Positions 25,149-33,727 of a stretch of DNA of 46,090 nt are shown one piece after another. Position 1 is the first letter of the stretch; the number at the start of each line of letters is the position of its first letter. Where the stretch lies: assembly GCA_934098385.1 (NCBI GenBank), contig CAKOOJ010000008.1:1-46090 (forward strand), read 5' to 3'. This DNA is from an uncultured Bacilli bacterium. Its GTDB lineage: Bacteria > Bacillota_I > Bacilli_A > RF39 > UBA660. Below the pieces are notes generated by a model that had not been told where the DNA came from, did not search any database, and saw nothing but the letters and a program-made list of their open reading frames with translations. A program made the translations under genes and the position numbers.

Positions 25149-26693
25149 TTAACTTATCTTTACAGTATACGGATTTTCTTTAGTTCCATCCCCTGCATTT
25201 TTTAGCGCTTCAGCCTTCAGATTGATACTAGGGCGGAAAGCGCAAGAGTTGAAGACGTCGCTGACGGACAAGCTACCAATGGGATAGTAAACGCTAAACT
25301 CGCGCGCATACGAACCAATATAGATGTATGGAGACAAAAGCCACCAATAAGAAGATATAGATGAATTGTATAAATAATATGTTTTATTTGTTTGACCGGA
25401 TTTATATGCTCCTGCATAAGCAACTTCATCTGCTGTAAGTAATCCCACAGGATATGTTAACTTTCCATTTGTTTTATTTCCATCTGAAAGTGTACTAACA
25501 TTTACAGTAAATCTTGAATAATCATTTGTACCATTTTCTGCACATTTAAATGTTGGTTTACTTGTAGTAATACTTGTTGTTCCTGTACTATAGTATAATC
25601 TTTCTGTCACAGCATAATATGTTTTATTTGTTCCATAACCTAATTGTGTTGCAACTCCACCTATTCCATTTGATGCTAAAGTTTTATCATTACAAAATAA
25701 TGTATCTGCAACGTAATCACTATTATTAGTGTCTACTATATTTGTTTTATACCAAGCATCTACTTTTGTTTTTATTATACTATCATTTATATTTTTATGT
25801 GTATCATCGTATGAAGCACTTCCTAGAGTTCCATACATATAGCCTACATATGCATTATCATCTGTTTTTGAATTAAATACAGTTTTTATTACACTTCCAC
25901 TTGTATCTTTTGCAACATCATCTAATACGAGTCTTATTGTTCCATCACCATTTATTCTAACTATTCTCCATAGTTTATCTGCAAATGATACATAATTATC
26001 TGTTACTGCTCCATAGTAATAATAACTTGTTCCGTAATCGTCTGGTGCATTATTTAAAAGTCTATCATTTGCACCAGAAACTGCAGTAAACTCTGTTTTT
26101 GTTGTTCCCATTGTTGTTCTATTTTCTCCACCTTTTTTAGCACTTGCTAATATAGTATTTTTTAATGTTGCACCAACAAAACTTATCTTAGCATCTATTT
26201 TTTTACCACTATCTACTATTTGATTTTCTTCACTATTATTATATATTACTTTTAAAGTATAAGTTGTACTTTCATTCTTTTTTAATTTATATGTATCAGA
26301 TATAGTATTATCTGTTTTAGGAAATATACCTTCATATATTTTAGTATTACTACTATCATATAATTCATATGTTATATCGCTATATCTAGTAAATGTATTA
26401 GTAACATTTTCTAAATATATTGTATAATCAATTTCATCATCTCCAGTATTAGTAACTGTAAATGTTTTTGTAATAACACTACCAGGTGTAAAAGTATCAT
26501 TAATATTACTACTTAATGTTTCTTTACCATCACTATACTCTATTCTTATTATTTTAGATATTGCTTGATACTTTTTACCACTACTATTCCCAGATACTTT
26601 AGTAGTTATAAAAGCATATGTAGTAAATAATATTATTGTTAATACAATTAATACTATAATACTACTATATATTATTATCTTTTTCTTTTTCAT
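25149..26693 (-). CDS. Anchored surface protein with hypervariable C-terminus (DGR-type target A)
   Basis: 514 residues. A signal anchor is at about 7-29 (IIIYSSIIVLIVLTIILFTT). About 30-180 is a beta-sandwich-like segment resembling TasA/camelysin-type domains (FTPGSVITKTFTVTNTGDDE). About 215-510 is a second domain with YGTSYYYYGAVTDNYVSFAD, LWRIVRINGDGTIRLVL and LLTADEVAYAG, shared with the gene at the window's right end. The C-terminus YWWLLSP...FRPS...GDGTKENPY resembles C-type-lectin/FGE-fold proteins diversified by retroelements. Between Pro and FRP, 32 codons are A-poor and none ends in A. The product is likely displayed outside the cell for binding. RBS AAGGTGA. The ligand is unknown. 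Confidence 0.8.
   Translation of the reverse strand: MKKKKIIIYSSIIVLIVLTIILFTTYAFITTKVSGNSSGKKYQAISKIIRIEYSDGKETLSSNINDTFTPGSVITKTFTVTNTGDDEIDYTIYLENVTNTFTRYSDITYELYDSSNTKIYEGIFPKTDNTISDTYKLKKNESTTYTLKVIYNNSEENQIVDSGKKIDAKISFVGATLKNTILASAKKGGENRTTMGTTKTEFTAVSGANDRLLNNAPDDYGTSYYYYGAVTDNYVSFADKLWRIVRINGDGTIRLVLDDVAKDTSGSVIKTVFNSKTDDNAYVGYMYGTLGSASYDDTHKNINDSIIKTKVDAWYKTNIVDTNNSDYVADTLFCNDKTLASNGIGGVATQLGYGTNKTYYAVTERLYYSTGTTSITTSKPTFKCAENGTNDYSRFTVNVSTLSDGNKTNGKLTYPVGLLTADEVAYAGAYKSGQTNKTYYLYNSSISSYWWLLSPYIYIGSYAREFSVYYPIGSLSVSDVFNSCAFRPSINLKAEALKNAGDGTKENPYTVKIS
25233..25328 (-). other. Candidate DGR variable region A
   Basis: 32 codons between YWWLLSP and the final RPS. By hand count the coding strand has about 15 A in 96 bases, and no codon ends in A, in a genome where A-ending codons dominate. 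Local GC is about half. This fits A-to-N mutagenesis of a template repeat. No template or reverse transcriptase is in the window. Confidence 0.65.
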
Positions 26694-26727
26694 ATCTTCA
26701 CCTTCAATATAATTATTATATCATATA

Positions 26728-29070
26728 TTATACATTTTCTTCTATATATTCTAATAGTTTCAAAAACATATTAATATATCTAGGATGTAATCCTTTTCTT
26801 TTTAATTTTCTAATATTTATTCTTTTCTTTTTAATATCATCATCACTAAACATTATTTTAGCAACTTCGCTTTTTAAAGATGTTTCTATTTTTAAATCTG
26901 ATATTATATCATCAATATCTTTATTTATTATTCTATTAGTTTCTATTTCTATATCTTGACCTTTACAATTTATAGTAATTTGTTTAAATGTATTTACATT
27001 ATTTATTTCTATTATAAAGTCATTTTCATCTTTATAATATTTATAATCTTCTAATATATCTTCACCTATATATATAGTTATATCATTTGGTATTCTAGTA
27101 TTTCTAAATAATATTTTATAGCGTCTAGTACTAGGTACTACATTAACATCTTTTATATCTTGTCTTATTATTACGGTATAATTATTTAACATATAATTAT
27201 AATCTATTATGGTTTTTACATAATTATCTTTATTTAATGTTATTCCATCATCTTCATATATTGTGTAGCTATTACTTTTACCAGGAAATATATGTATATT
27301 AAATCCTTTTGGATTTTTAGTACTATTTATATTATTTTCATCTAGCATTCCTAAAGGTATTATACTGCCTTGTGTAGCAAATACTGGATAATCTTCATCT
27401 TTATAAAATGATATATATCTTTTGTTACCTATATATTTTATTCCTGTTTTAATGTCATACCATATACCATTTGGTAAAAACATTTTATGTATTGTTCTAT
27501 TCATTATTATATCTTTTGGTTTTGTAATAGGACAAACAAATAGATTATTACCCAAATAATATTCGTTTCTGTATTCTATTTCATCATATACTTCAGGATA
27601 ATTATAATATACAGGTCTTAATATTGGAATTCCTGTATTAATATAATTTATACTTTCAGTATAAAGATATGGTATTAACATATATCTTAATCTTAGGTAA
27701 TACGTCACTATTGTTAATGTATCTATATCCCATTTCCATGGCTCTCTTTTATAATAATGGCTACTAGCACTAGATAATCTTAATATTGGACTAAATGTAC
27801 CAAATTCTATATACCTTCTATATAATTCTCCATCTTCTATACCACCACTATATCCTCCAATATCATCAGATATAAAACTTATTCCCATATTGCTAGCACT
27901 TGAATTGTATTCCGGTAATTTATTTAATATATTCCAATTTACTATAGTTCTACCAGAATAAATAATATTAGTATTATGACTATTTATTAATCCATTTCTA
28001 CTAAATACATTATTTCTTAAGTTTTTGTTTTTAAAATATTTACTATGGTAATAATTTAATATTCTAAGTGTATTTAAATCTTTTATATTGGTATAGTCTA
28101 TTAAAAAACTTGATATACCACTATTTATTAATGGATCTATAAATATATTAAAATAACTTTCTATTATTTTTTTATCATATACATTAAAAGGTACTTTATT
28201 ATCTTTTGTTACTAAGTTATTTTCTTTAATAAATTTATCTATATTTATTTCTTTATCACTTAATATGGTTGGATTAATAGTAACACCTAAATGTATATCT
28301 TTATTTTTTAAATAATTAATAAATTTATCATAATCAATAAATAAATCTTTATTCCAATCTAAACCATATATACTACTATTTTTACTATGCCAATTGTTCC
28401 CTAGCATTATTAGACTTATAGGAATGTTATTTTTATTAAATTTATCTATTAAATCTATTATATTTTGATCAGTATAATATGTATCTTTATTCCATATATT
28501 ACCTAACATATATCGAGGTATCATATAAGGTTTATTAGTAAGAATAAAGTAATCCCTAAGTACTAATCCAAAATCTCTTTTATACATGAATAAATAAATA
28601 TCTATTTCTTTATTGGCTCTTTCATAAAAAGTATCATCTTTTAATATTAATGATTTAGAATCATCAATACTTACAAAACCATCTGTTGAATATAGTCCTT
28701 TATTAGTTAAATCTATGTTGTTAACATTATCTAAACAAATTCCTATAGTTTTAAAGTTTCTTGCCTCTACATGATTATAATACCAATATTTATCTGTATT
28801 TTTTAATAAAACTTTTAAATTTTGTTCTGGAACAAATTTAGTACCAACAAAACTTTTTTCTTTTATATATTCTAATTTATAGTAGTTAGTTTCTATGACT
28901 AGATATTTTTCATCTTGTTGTACGTTAAATTTTGGTAAATTAAAATTTCTATTTCTAGCAAATTCTGTAGGTTCATCTAAGAATATTCCATTTTCACTAT
29001 ATTCTAGTCTTACTAATATTTCACTTAATATTGTAATTCTAAATTTTTTACCTTGTATAACATTATTCAT
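26728..29070 (-). CDS. Glycoside hydrolase family 31 alpha-glycosidase
   Basis: 780 residues in the order of GH31 enzymes: N-terminal beta-sandwich (about 1-175), (beta/alpha)8 barrel (about 180-560) and C-terminal beta domains. The barrel contains the probable nucleophile Asp in FLIDYTN (about 345), where most members have WxDMNE, and the acid/base Asp in ISDDIGGYSGG (about 400). EFGTFSPILRLSSAS and KREPWKWD are also family-typical. It hydrolyses terminal alpha-glycosidic bonds; no signal peptide is seen, so it should act on imported oligosaccharides. RBS AAAGGTGA. It lies just upstream of the variable surface protein gene and might be co-transcribed. Sugar specificity cannot be read. Confidence 0.92.
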   Translation of the reverse strand: MNNVIQGKKFRITILSEILVRLEYSENGIFLDEPTEFARNRNFNLPKFNVQQDEKYLVIETNYYKLEYIKEKSFVGTKFVPEQNLKVLLKNTDKYWYYNHVEARNFKTIGICLDNVNNIDLTNKGLYSTDGFVSIDDSKSLILKDDTFYERANKEIDIYLFMYKRDFGLVLRDYFILTNKPYMIPRYMLGNIWNKDTYYTDQNIIDLIDKFNKNNIPISLIMLGNNWHSKNSSIYGLDWNKDLFIDYDKFINYLKNKDIHLGVTINPTILSDKEINIDKFIKENNLVTKDNKVPFNVYDKKIIESYFNIFIDPLINSGISSFLIDYTNIKDLNTLRILNYYHSKYFKNKNLRNNVFSRNGLINSHNTNIIYSGRTIVNWNILNKLPEYNSSASNMGISFISDDIGGYSGGIEDGELYRRYIEFGTFSPILRLSSASSHYYKREPWKWDIDTLTIVTYYLRLRYMLIPYLYTESINYINTGIPILRPVYYNYPEVYDEIEYRNEYYLGNNLFVCPITKPKDIIMNRTIHKMFLPNGIWYDIKTGIKYIGNKRYISFYKDEDYPVFATQGSIIPLGMLDENNINSTKNPKGFNIHIFPGKSNSYTIYEDDGITLNKDNYVKTIIDYNYMLNNYTVIIRQDIKDVNVVPSTRRYKILFRNTRIPNDITIYIGEDILEDYKYYKDENDFIIEINNVNTFKQITINCKGQDIEIETNRIINKDIDDIISDLKIETSLKSEVAKIMFSDDDIKKKRINIRKLKRKGLHPRYINMFLKLLEYIEENV

Positions 29071-29103
29071 ATAATCACCTTTATTATAAATATTTTATCA
29101 TAT

Positions 29104-29154
29104 TAAAAAAAAAGAATAAATATTATTATTATAATTTATTCAAATTTATTCTTT
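29104..29154 (-). terminator. Terminator after the Rpn-family gene
   Basis: AAAGAATAAAT (29111-29121) pairs with ATTTATTCTTT (29144-29154), followed leftward by nine T. It overlaps the end of the gene that stops at 29153. Confidence 0.7.
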
Positions 29155-30109
29155 ATAGCATCATAATTTTGTTTTTTGATAACTTAGTAAGTTTAAGAAT
29201 TTTATTCATTGGATATCCTTCTGCTTTTAATGCTTTTGCAAATTCTATCTTTTCTTCTTCAAGTTGTTGTTTTTCATTTGCAACTTGTTGTTTTTCTTCA
29301 GTAGCCCTTCTTACATCTTCTTTAGCCTTTCTTACATCTTCTTTTGCTTTTCTTACGTCTTCTTTTGCTTTTCTCGCATCTTCTAAAGCCATTTCTTCTA
29401 ATATCTTAAGTTCTTCTTCACGATTATAAGTAACCGGGTCTCCTTCTCTAAAATCCATTCTGGCTATGTAATCCATAATATCAATCACTTCTCTTTCTAC
29501 ATTTTTATTTACAAGATTACGCCTATCCTGTTCAATGAATATTATTAATAATCTTTCCAAATCATTTAATTCAATATTATTATACATTTTATTTCTTAAC
29601 GAGTCAATATTAATATGTATAATATTTATTAAATTATATATATTTGCATAATATTTTGTATCAAGTATTTTAGATGTATATACTATTTCATTTCTTTTAT
29701 TTACATCATAATCATCAATATTTATTAATATTGTTTTCTTATTATAATTATTCTTATTATTTAGTCTACTACTATGTTGTTTAAATAAATAATAATAATT
29801 CTTATTAATATGATGTTTCATATTATTGCTATTCATTTCAAATATTATATAAATATCTTTATATTCATAAATAACATCACTTCTATTTATATTATTAAAT
29901 ACACTATTACTAGGATGTTCATTATTAACTATTTTTAAATTATTTTTTAAATCATTTAAATCATATCCTAATAAATAATGTAATAATTTACAAACATAAT
30001 TTAATGAACATTTATTTAAAAATACATTTCTAAATATTAAATCATTTTTAATATCAAATAATAGATTTTTATTATTAATAATATCTTCGAACTTTCTAAA
30101 TTTTTTCAC
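29153..30109 (-). CDS. Rpn/PD-(D/E)XK nuclease family protein with heptad repeat tail
   Basis: 318 residues from a GTG start with a GGGAGG RBS 8 bases before it. The N-terminal 200 residues resemble Rpn/PD-(D/E)XK nuclease-transposase family proteins: DIKNDLIFRNVF at about 19-30, then RSDVIYEY...YIIFEMNSN giving a D...ExN catalytic-like triad (Asn where Gln or Lys is usual). Rpn proteins of E. coli are DNA endonucleases that promote RecA-independent recombination. From about 235 the protein has four 7-residue repeats (KAKEDVR type), probably an extended helix, encoded by 21-bp DNA repeats. The short C-terminal GYPMNKILKLTKLS is like the family's usual C-terminal motif. Confidence 0.82.
   Translation of the reverse strand: MKKFRKFEDIINNKNLLFDIKNDLIFRNVFLNKCSLNYVCKLLHYLLGYDLNDLKNNLKIVNNEHPSNSVFNNINRSDVIYEYKDIYIIFEMNSNNMKHHINKNYYYLFKQHSSRLNNKNNYNKKTILINIDDYDVNKRNEIVYTSKILDTKYYANIYNLINIIHINIDSLRNKMYNNIELNDLERLLIIFIEQDRRNLVNKNVEREVIDIMDYIARMDFREGDPVTYNREEELKILEEMALEDARKAKEDVRKAKEDVRKAKEDVRRATEEKQQVANEKQQLEEEKIEFAKALKAEGYPMNKILKLTKLSKNKIMML
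29297..29380 (-). repeat. Four 21-bp tandem repeats in the Rpn-family gene
   Basis: Units at 29297, 29318, 29339 and 29360, each 21 bases, with a partial fifth from 29381. They encode a heptad of KAKEDVR type. The repeat number could change by slippage without breaking the frame. Confidence 0.85.
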
Positions 30110-30407
30110 AAAATTTACCTCCCTTCTAGAAGTGTATGAATAATATACCCTTCACTTATATATATAGTGAAAAAATTTGGATTTCCTTTTTTTTTATTGT
30201 ATTTTTTTAAACTTTTTTTCTAAAACTTACAAATAAAAAATATCTGTATATAAAATCTTACAGATACTACATTTTTATAGTAAAACAAATGTAAATACAA
30301 AATTTTATAATTTGTTATTTTATTAGACTAAATATAAAATTTTTTGTTTATATTTTAAAATAATTATGTTAGAATATTTTATGAAATTAAATTAGGAGGT
30401 TTTATAT
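30110..30407. other. 298-base divergent region between the Rpn gene and the thyX-like gene
   Basis: Contains TTCACT/AGTGAA (30151-30171), an operator-like inverted repeat on the Rpn side. It also has a leftward terminator-like hairpin TATCTGTA/TACAGATA (30241-30266) followed by six T. The rightward side has an extended -10 TGTTAGAAT (30368-30376) with AGGAGG RBS before 30408. No ORF is seen. Confidence 0.5.
30234..30266 (-). terminator. Terminator-like hairpin upstream of the Rpn gene
   Basis: TATCTGTA (30241-30248) pairs perfectly with TACAGATA (30259-30266) and is followed leftward by TTTTTT. It has no gene in front of it on that strand, so it could end an unseen short transcript, attenuate the Rpn gene, or block antisense reading. 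Confidence 0.5.
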
Positions 30408-31610
30408 ATGAAAGGAAACATAGAAATAGAATTATTACCAAACCAATTTTTAAATAGTAATGGAACATTTAATAAAAAAAGTGCATTAAATCTATGTGGT
30501 AAGATAGCTGGTATTTGCTATGATAAAGAAGGTTTTAATCACTTAAAAGATGAACAAGAGGAAAAAACTAAGAGAAGAATAGATATGACTTTGAATAATG
30601 GACATCATAGTGTATATGATCATATATTTTTAAATTTAAATATCCATAATATTCCTAAAATACTTGCAATGGTTTTGAATAATGAAAAAGAATATACTAC
30701 AAGCGAAAAATCAGCCAGATACACAAAAATTATAAGAAACGATAATAGCGTTATAACAGAAGATGAAGAATATTTGTATAATAAATGGTGTACTATATTT
30801 GAAAAAGAAATAAAAAAACAATACAAAGACATATTCCCAGATAATAAAATAAAAAAATTAGCACAAGAAAATGCTAGATATTTAGTTACCGTATTTATGC
30901 CCACTGAAATGATTTACACTACTTCATTAAGACAAATTAATTATATTGCATCTTGGATGTTAAATTTTATTAAATATAACAATAAAACTGAATTTGAAAT
31001 AAGTTTATGTAATTATATGAAAAATTTTGTAGAGAAATTAGATAGATTAAATATACTTGAATATAGATTAATGACAAATGATAAACATAGAAAATTATCA
31101 TTATTTGGTGAAAATTTAGAAAAAAGTGAAGAATATTTTGGAAATGTTTATAATACTACTTACAAGGCAAGTTTTGCATATTTAGCACAAGCACATAGAC
31201 ATAGAACAATTGATTATCAAATGGAAATAACTAAAGATAAGAATTTCTTTATACCACCTATACTACTAGAAAACAAAACTTTATTAGATGAATGGTTAAA
31301 TGATATAAATAAAATTAGTGATAAAAATATTATTTCTCAAGGAAGATTAATATTAATTAATGAATGTGGTAAATATGAAGATTTTATTCTAAAATGTAAA
31401 GAAAGGCTTTGTACGTGTGCACAATTAGAAATTATGTTAAAAACAAAAGAAATATTAGAAAAATACAAAAATGAATTAGAAAATGCTAATAATCCTTTGA
31501 AAGACGATATTATAAAATATTCTCGTGGAGCTAGATGTACATTTCCTGATTTTGATTGTAAAAGTGATTGTAAATTTAATGAAAGTAAAATATTAATTAG
31601 AAAGATATAG
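30408..31610 (+). CDS. ThyX-like (flavin-dependent thymidylate synthase) family protein, tandem form
   Basis: 400 residues, about twice a normal ThyX. The first half has NNGHHSVYDHIFLNL, TSEKSARYT and ARYLVTVFMPTEMIYTTSLR, matching the ThyX order of HxSxxEH, substrate Ser-Arg and C-terminal motifs. The usual RHR of the RHRx7S motif is replaced around LNNEKEYTTSEK. The second half repeats the theme with SFAYLAQAHRHRTIDYQM and ERLCTCAQLEIM, and ends in a Cys-rich tail (CTFPDFDCKSDCKF). It would make dTMP from dUMP with flavin and methylene-tetrahydrofolate if active, but the altered motif leaves that open. RBS AGGAGG. The HIT gene follows by 7 bases. Confidence 0.72.
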   Translation: MKGNIEIELLPNQFLNSNGTFNKKSALNLCGKIAGICYDKEGFNHLKDEQEEKTKRRIDMTLNNGHHSVYDHIFLNLNIHNIPKILAMVLNNEKEYTTSEKSARYTKIIRNDNSVITEDEEYLYNKWCTIFEKEIKKQYKDIFPDNKIKKLAQENARYLVTVFMPTEMIYTTSLRQINYIASWMLNFIKYNNKTEFEISLCNYMKNFVEKLDRLNILEYRLMTNDKHRKLSLFGENLEKSEEYFGNVYNTTYKASFAYLAQAHRHRTIDYQMEITKDKNFFIPPILLENKTLLDEWLNDINKISDKNIISQGRLILINECGKYEDFILKCKERLCTCAQLEIMLKTKEILEKYKNELENANNPLKDDIIKYSRGARCTFPDFDCKSDCKFNESKILIRKI

Positions 31611-31617
31611 GTGAATT

Positions 31618-31983
31618 ATGAAAGATTGTATATTTTGTAAAATAATTAATGGAGATATTCCAACAAGAAAGGTTTATGAAGATGACTATACATTAGTATT
31701 TTTAGATACTGATCCACATCAAAATGGACATATGCTTATTGTTCCTAAAAAACATTATACTGATTTTACTGAGCTTGATGATGAAATACTGTGTCATATA
31801 AATTTAGTTGCTAAAAAGATGAAAGATCTAGTATATGAAAAATTAAATGCTGATGGAGTACGTTTATGTGTAAACTATGGTATGTATCAGTTTGTTAAAC
31901 ATTATCATTTACATATAATTCCAGCATATAAAGAAAAGCAAGATTTAATTGATATAGATAAAGTTTATGCCAAATTAAAATAA
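31618..31983 (+). CDS. HIT family nucleotide-binding protein
   Basis: 121 residues, complete HIT domain. CIFCKIINGDIPTRKVYEDD at the start, GHMLIVPKKHY in the middle and the histidine triad HYHLHII near residue 97 are typical of Hint/HinT-type nucleoside phosphoramidate hydrolases. It lies 7 bases after the ThyX-like gene, so co-transcription is likely, and ends in a terminator shared with the converging rpe operon. Confidence 0.93.
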   Translation: MKDCIFCKIINGDIPTRKVYEDDYTLVFLDTDPHQNGHMLIVPKKHYTDFTELDDEILCHINLVAKKMKDLVYEKLNADGVRLCVNYGMYQFVKHYHLHIIPAYKEKQDLIDIDKVYAKLK

Positions 31984-32007
31984 GACTTTGAATAGCCTTA
32001 TTTTTTT
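31978..32007. terminator. Bidirectional terminator between HIT gene and rpe operon
   Basis: AATAAG (31979-31984) pairs with CTTATT (31997-32002), with two more pairs inside past a mismatch, then T residues to 32007. It overlaps the HIT stop codon and sits just past the stop of the leftward gene at 32006. Confidence 0.65.
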
Positions 32008-32263
32008 AAACTGTAGTTACGCTACTGTCGATTATATCACTAACATTTATTCCTATTATCATAAGTAATATTAATAATACAATTAGTATTATATATAAAC
32101 ACCAATAGCTCCTAGCATAATTTCTTCTATTTATATTACTATTATCTAAAGAAAATACAATTAGCAATATAAAACCTATTACTGGTATATTAAAAAGTAT
32201 TCCATATCCAAAATATGCCCACGCACTTAAAGGTCTATATTGACTTGATATACTATTTTTCAT
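32006..32263 (-). CDS. Small conserved membrane protein
   Basis: 85 residues with two membrane segments (GILFNIPVIGFILLIVFSL about 20-38, and LYIILIVLLILLMIIGI about 56-72). The intervening INRRNYARSYWC and the leading YRPLSAWAYFGY are a conserved signature of small membrane proteins common in gut Firmicutes, function unknown. The start lies inside the last codons of rpe with an AAGGAG RBS, so it is the last gene of the rlmN operon. Confidence 0.8.
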   Translation of the reverse strand: MKNSISSQYRPLSAWAYFGYGILFNIPVIGFILLIVFSLDNSNINRRNYARSYWCLYIILIVLLILLMIIGINVSDIIDSSVTTV

Positions 32264-32897
32264 AATGACTCCTTAAACTATCTATTTTATCTTGATAATT
32301 ATCACTCATACAAATATATGATCCACTTATAACAAAATCTGCTTTAATAACTTTTTTTATAGATTCGTTATTTATTCCACCATCTATACTTATTTTATAA
32401 TTTAATTTTTTTTCTTTTCTTATCTTATTTAGTATATCTATTTTATAAAGTATACTGTCCATAAATCTTTGTCCACCAATACCTGGTTCTACACTCATTA
32501 CAAGTACATTATCCACTTTATCTAAATATTTCATTATATCTTCTACACTTGTTTTCGGATTAATACTTATTCCAACTTCTATATTAAAACTTTTAATTAA
32601 ATCAATTAAATCATCTATATTCTTATTTATTTCACTATGTATAGTTATATATTTTGGTTTTAAATTTTTATATTCTAAAATATATTTTGTCGGATTAGAT
32701 ACCATCAAATGTATATCTAATAATTTATTACTGTGTTGTAATATATCTTTAATCTCGTAATAATTGCTAGTTTTATTTGGAACAAAATCTCCATCCATAA
32801 CATCTACATGTATATAATCAGCATTAGTATCATTTATTTTATTTATAGTATCCTTTAAATTAAATTTACTTTTTAGAAATGATACGGCTATTTCCAT
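32253..32897 (-). CDS. rpe: Ribulose-phosphate 3-epimerase
   Basis: Interconverts ribulose 5-phosphate and xylulose 5-phosphate in the pentose phosphate pathway. 214 residues, normal length. Metal and catalytic motifs: HVDVMDGDFVPN near residue 29, DIHLMV near 61, VLVMSVEPGIGGQRF near 128, and SIDGGIN near 169. The start is 32 bases inside the end of rsgA with a GGTGG RBS. The order rsgA-rpe is widely conserved in Firmicutes. Confidence 0.96.
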   Translation of the reverse strand: MEIAVSFLKSKFNLKDTINKINDTNADYIHVDVMDGDFVPNKTSNYYEIKDILQHSNKLLDIHLMVSNPTKYILEYKNLKPKYITIHSEINKNIDDLIDLIKSFNIEVGISINPKTSVEDIMKYLDKVDNVLVMSVEPGIGGQRFMDSILYKIDILNKIRKEKKLNYKISIDGGINNESIKKVIKADFVISGSYICMSDNYQDKIDSLRSHYEK

Positions 32898-33720
32898 AAG
32901 TATCCACCATCCTTAAATAATTTTCATATCTACTTTTTAATATTTTATTATTATTAACTAATTCTTTTATTGTACATTCATTTTCATTAGTATGTGTACA
33001 ATCTTTGTATGGACAATTTACATTCTTAAATTCAATAAATGAATTTTTTATATCTTCTAAATTTACATTATTTAAATCAAGTGAACTAAATCCGGGTGTA
33101 TCTGCTATAAAAGATGTTTTATATTTAAATAATTCTACGTGTCTCGTTGTATGTTTACCCCTACCAAGCGCTTCACTTATTTCATTGGTAGCAAGATTTA
33201 ATTTTTTATCTAGTTTATTCATTAAAGTACTTTTTCCAGCACCTGTTTGTCCAGTTAATACTAAAGTTTTATTTTTTATATATTTTTTTAGTTTAAATAA
33301 ATTATTATTTGTACATACCTTTATGCCTATATTGGAATAATATTTCATAATAGATTTAATATATTTTAAGTCTTTTTTATTGAGTAAATCTAATTTAGTA
33401 AAAACTATTATTGGTTCTATATTATTTATCACACATAATGTTATTTGTTTATCTAATAAATTTAGTGATAAATCTGGTTTTTTTACACTAGTTATAATTA
33501 GAGCACTATCAATATTAGAAATACTAGGTCTATCTAAACTATTTTTTCTAGGTAAAATTTCCAAAATATACTTCTCTTTATTGTCAAACAAGACTTTATC
33601 ACCAACTAAAGGAGTAAGTTTATTATATTTTATCTTACCCCTTGCTCTACAATTATATAAATTATTATTAGATTCTACTGTATATAAATTACTAATTATT
33701 TTTACTATTTTTCCTTCCAT
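32866..33720 (-). CDS. rsgA: Ribosome small subunit GTPase RsgA
   Basis: A circularly permuted GTPase that matures the 30S subunit. 284 residues. An OB-fold (about 1-65) is followed by the permuted G domain with TKLDLL (G4), LTGQTGAGKSTLMNKL (G1, about 155-170) and ADTPGFSSLDL (G3), and a zinc finger with CPYKDCTH and a nearby Cys in NECTIKE. Located downstream of prkC with an 8-base gap, as commonly found. Confidence 0.96.
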   Translation of the reverse strand: MEGKIVKIISNLYTVESNNNLYNCRARGKIKYNKLTPLVGDKVLFDNKEKYILEILPRKNSLDRPSISNIDSALIITSVKKPDLSLNLLDKQITLCVINNIEPIIVFTKLDLLNKKDLKYIKSIMKYYSNIGIKVCTNNNLFKLKKYIKNKTLVLTGQTGAGKSTLMNKLDKKLNLATNEISEALGRGKHTTRHVELFKYKTSFIADTPGFSSLDLNNVNLEDIKNSFIEFKNVNCPYKDCTHTNENECTIKELVNNNKILKSRYENYLRMVDTYGNSRIISKK

Positions 33721-33727
33721 AAACCCT

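Noticed and set aside
25149..25430. Short leftward frame of 70 codons over the variable region
   Set aside because: Other-frame shadow of the variable surface gene; its existence merely reflects few A-derived stops in that stretch.
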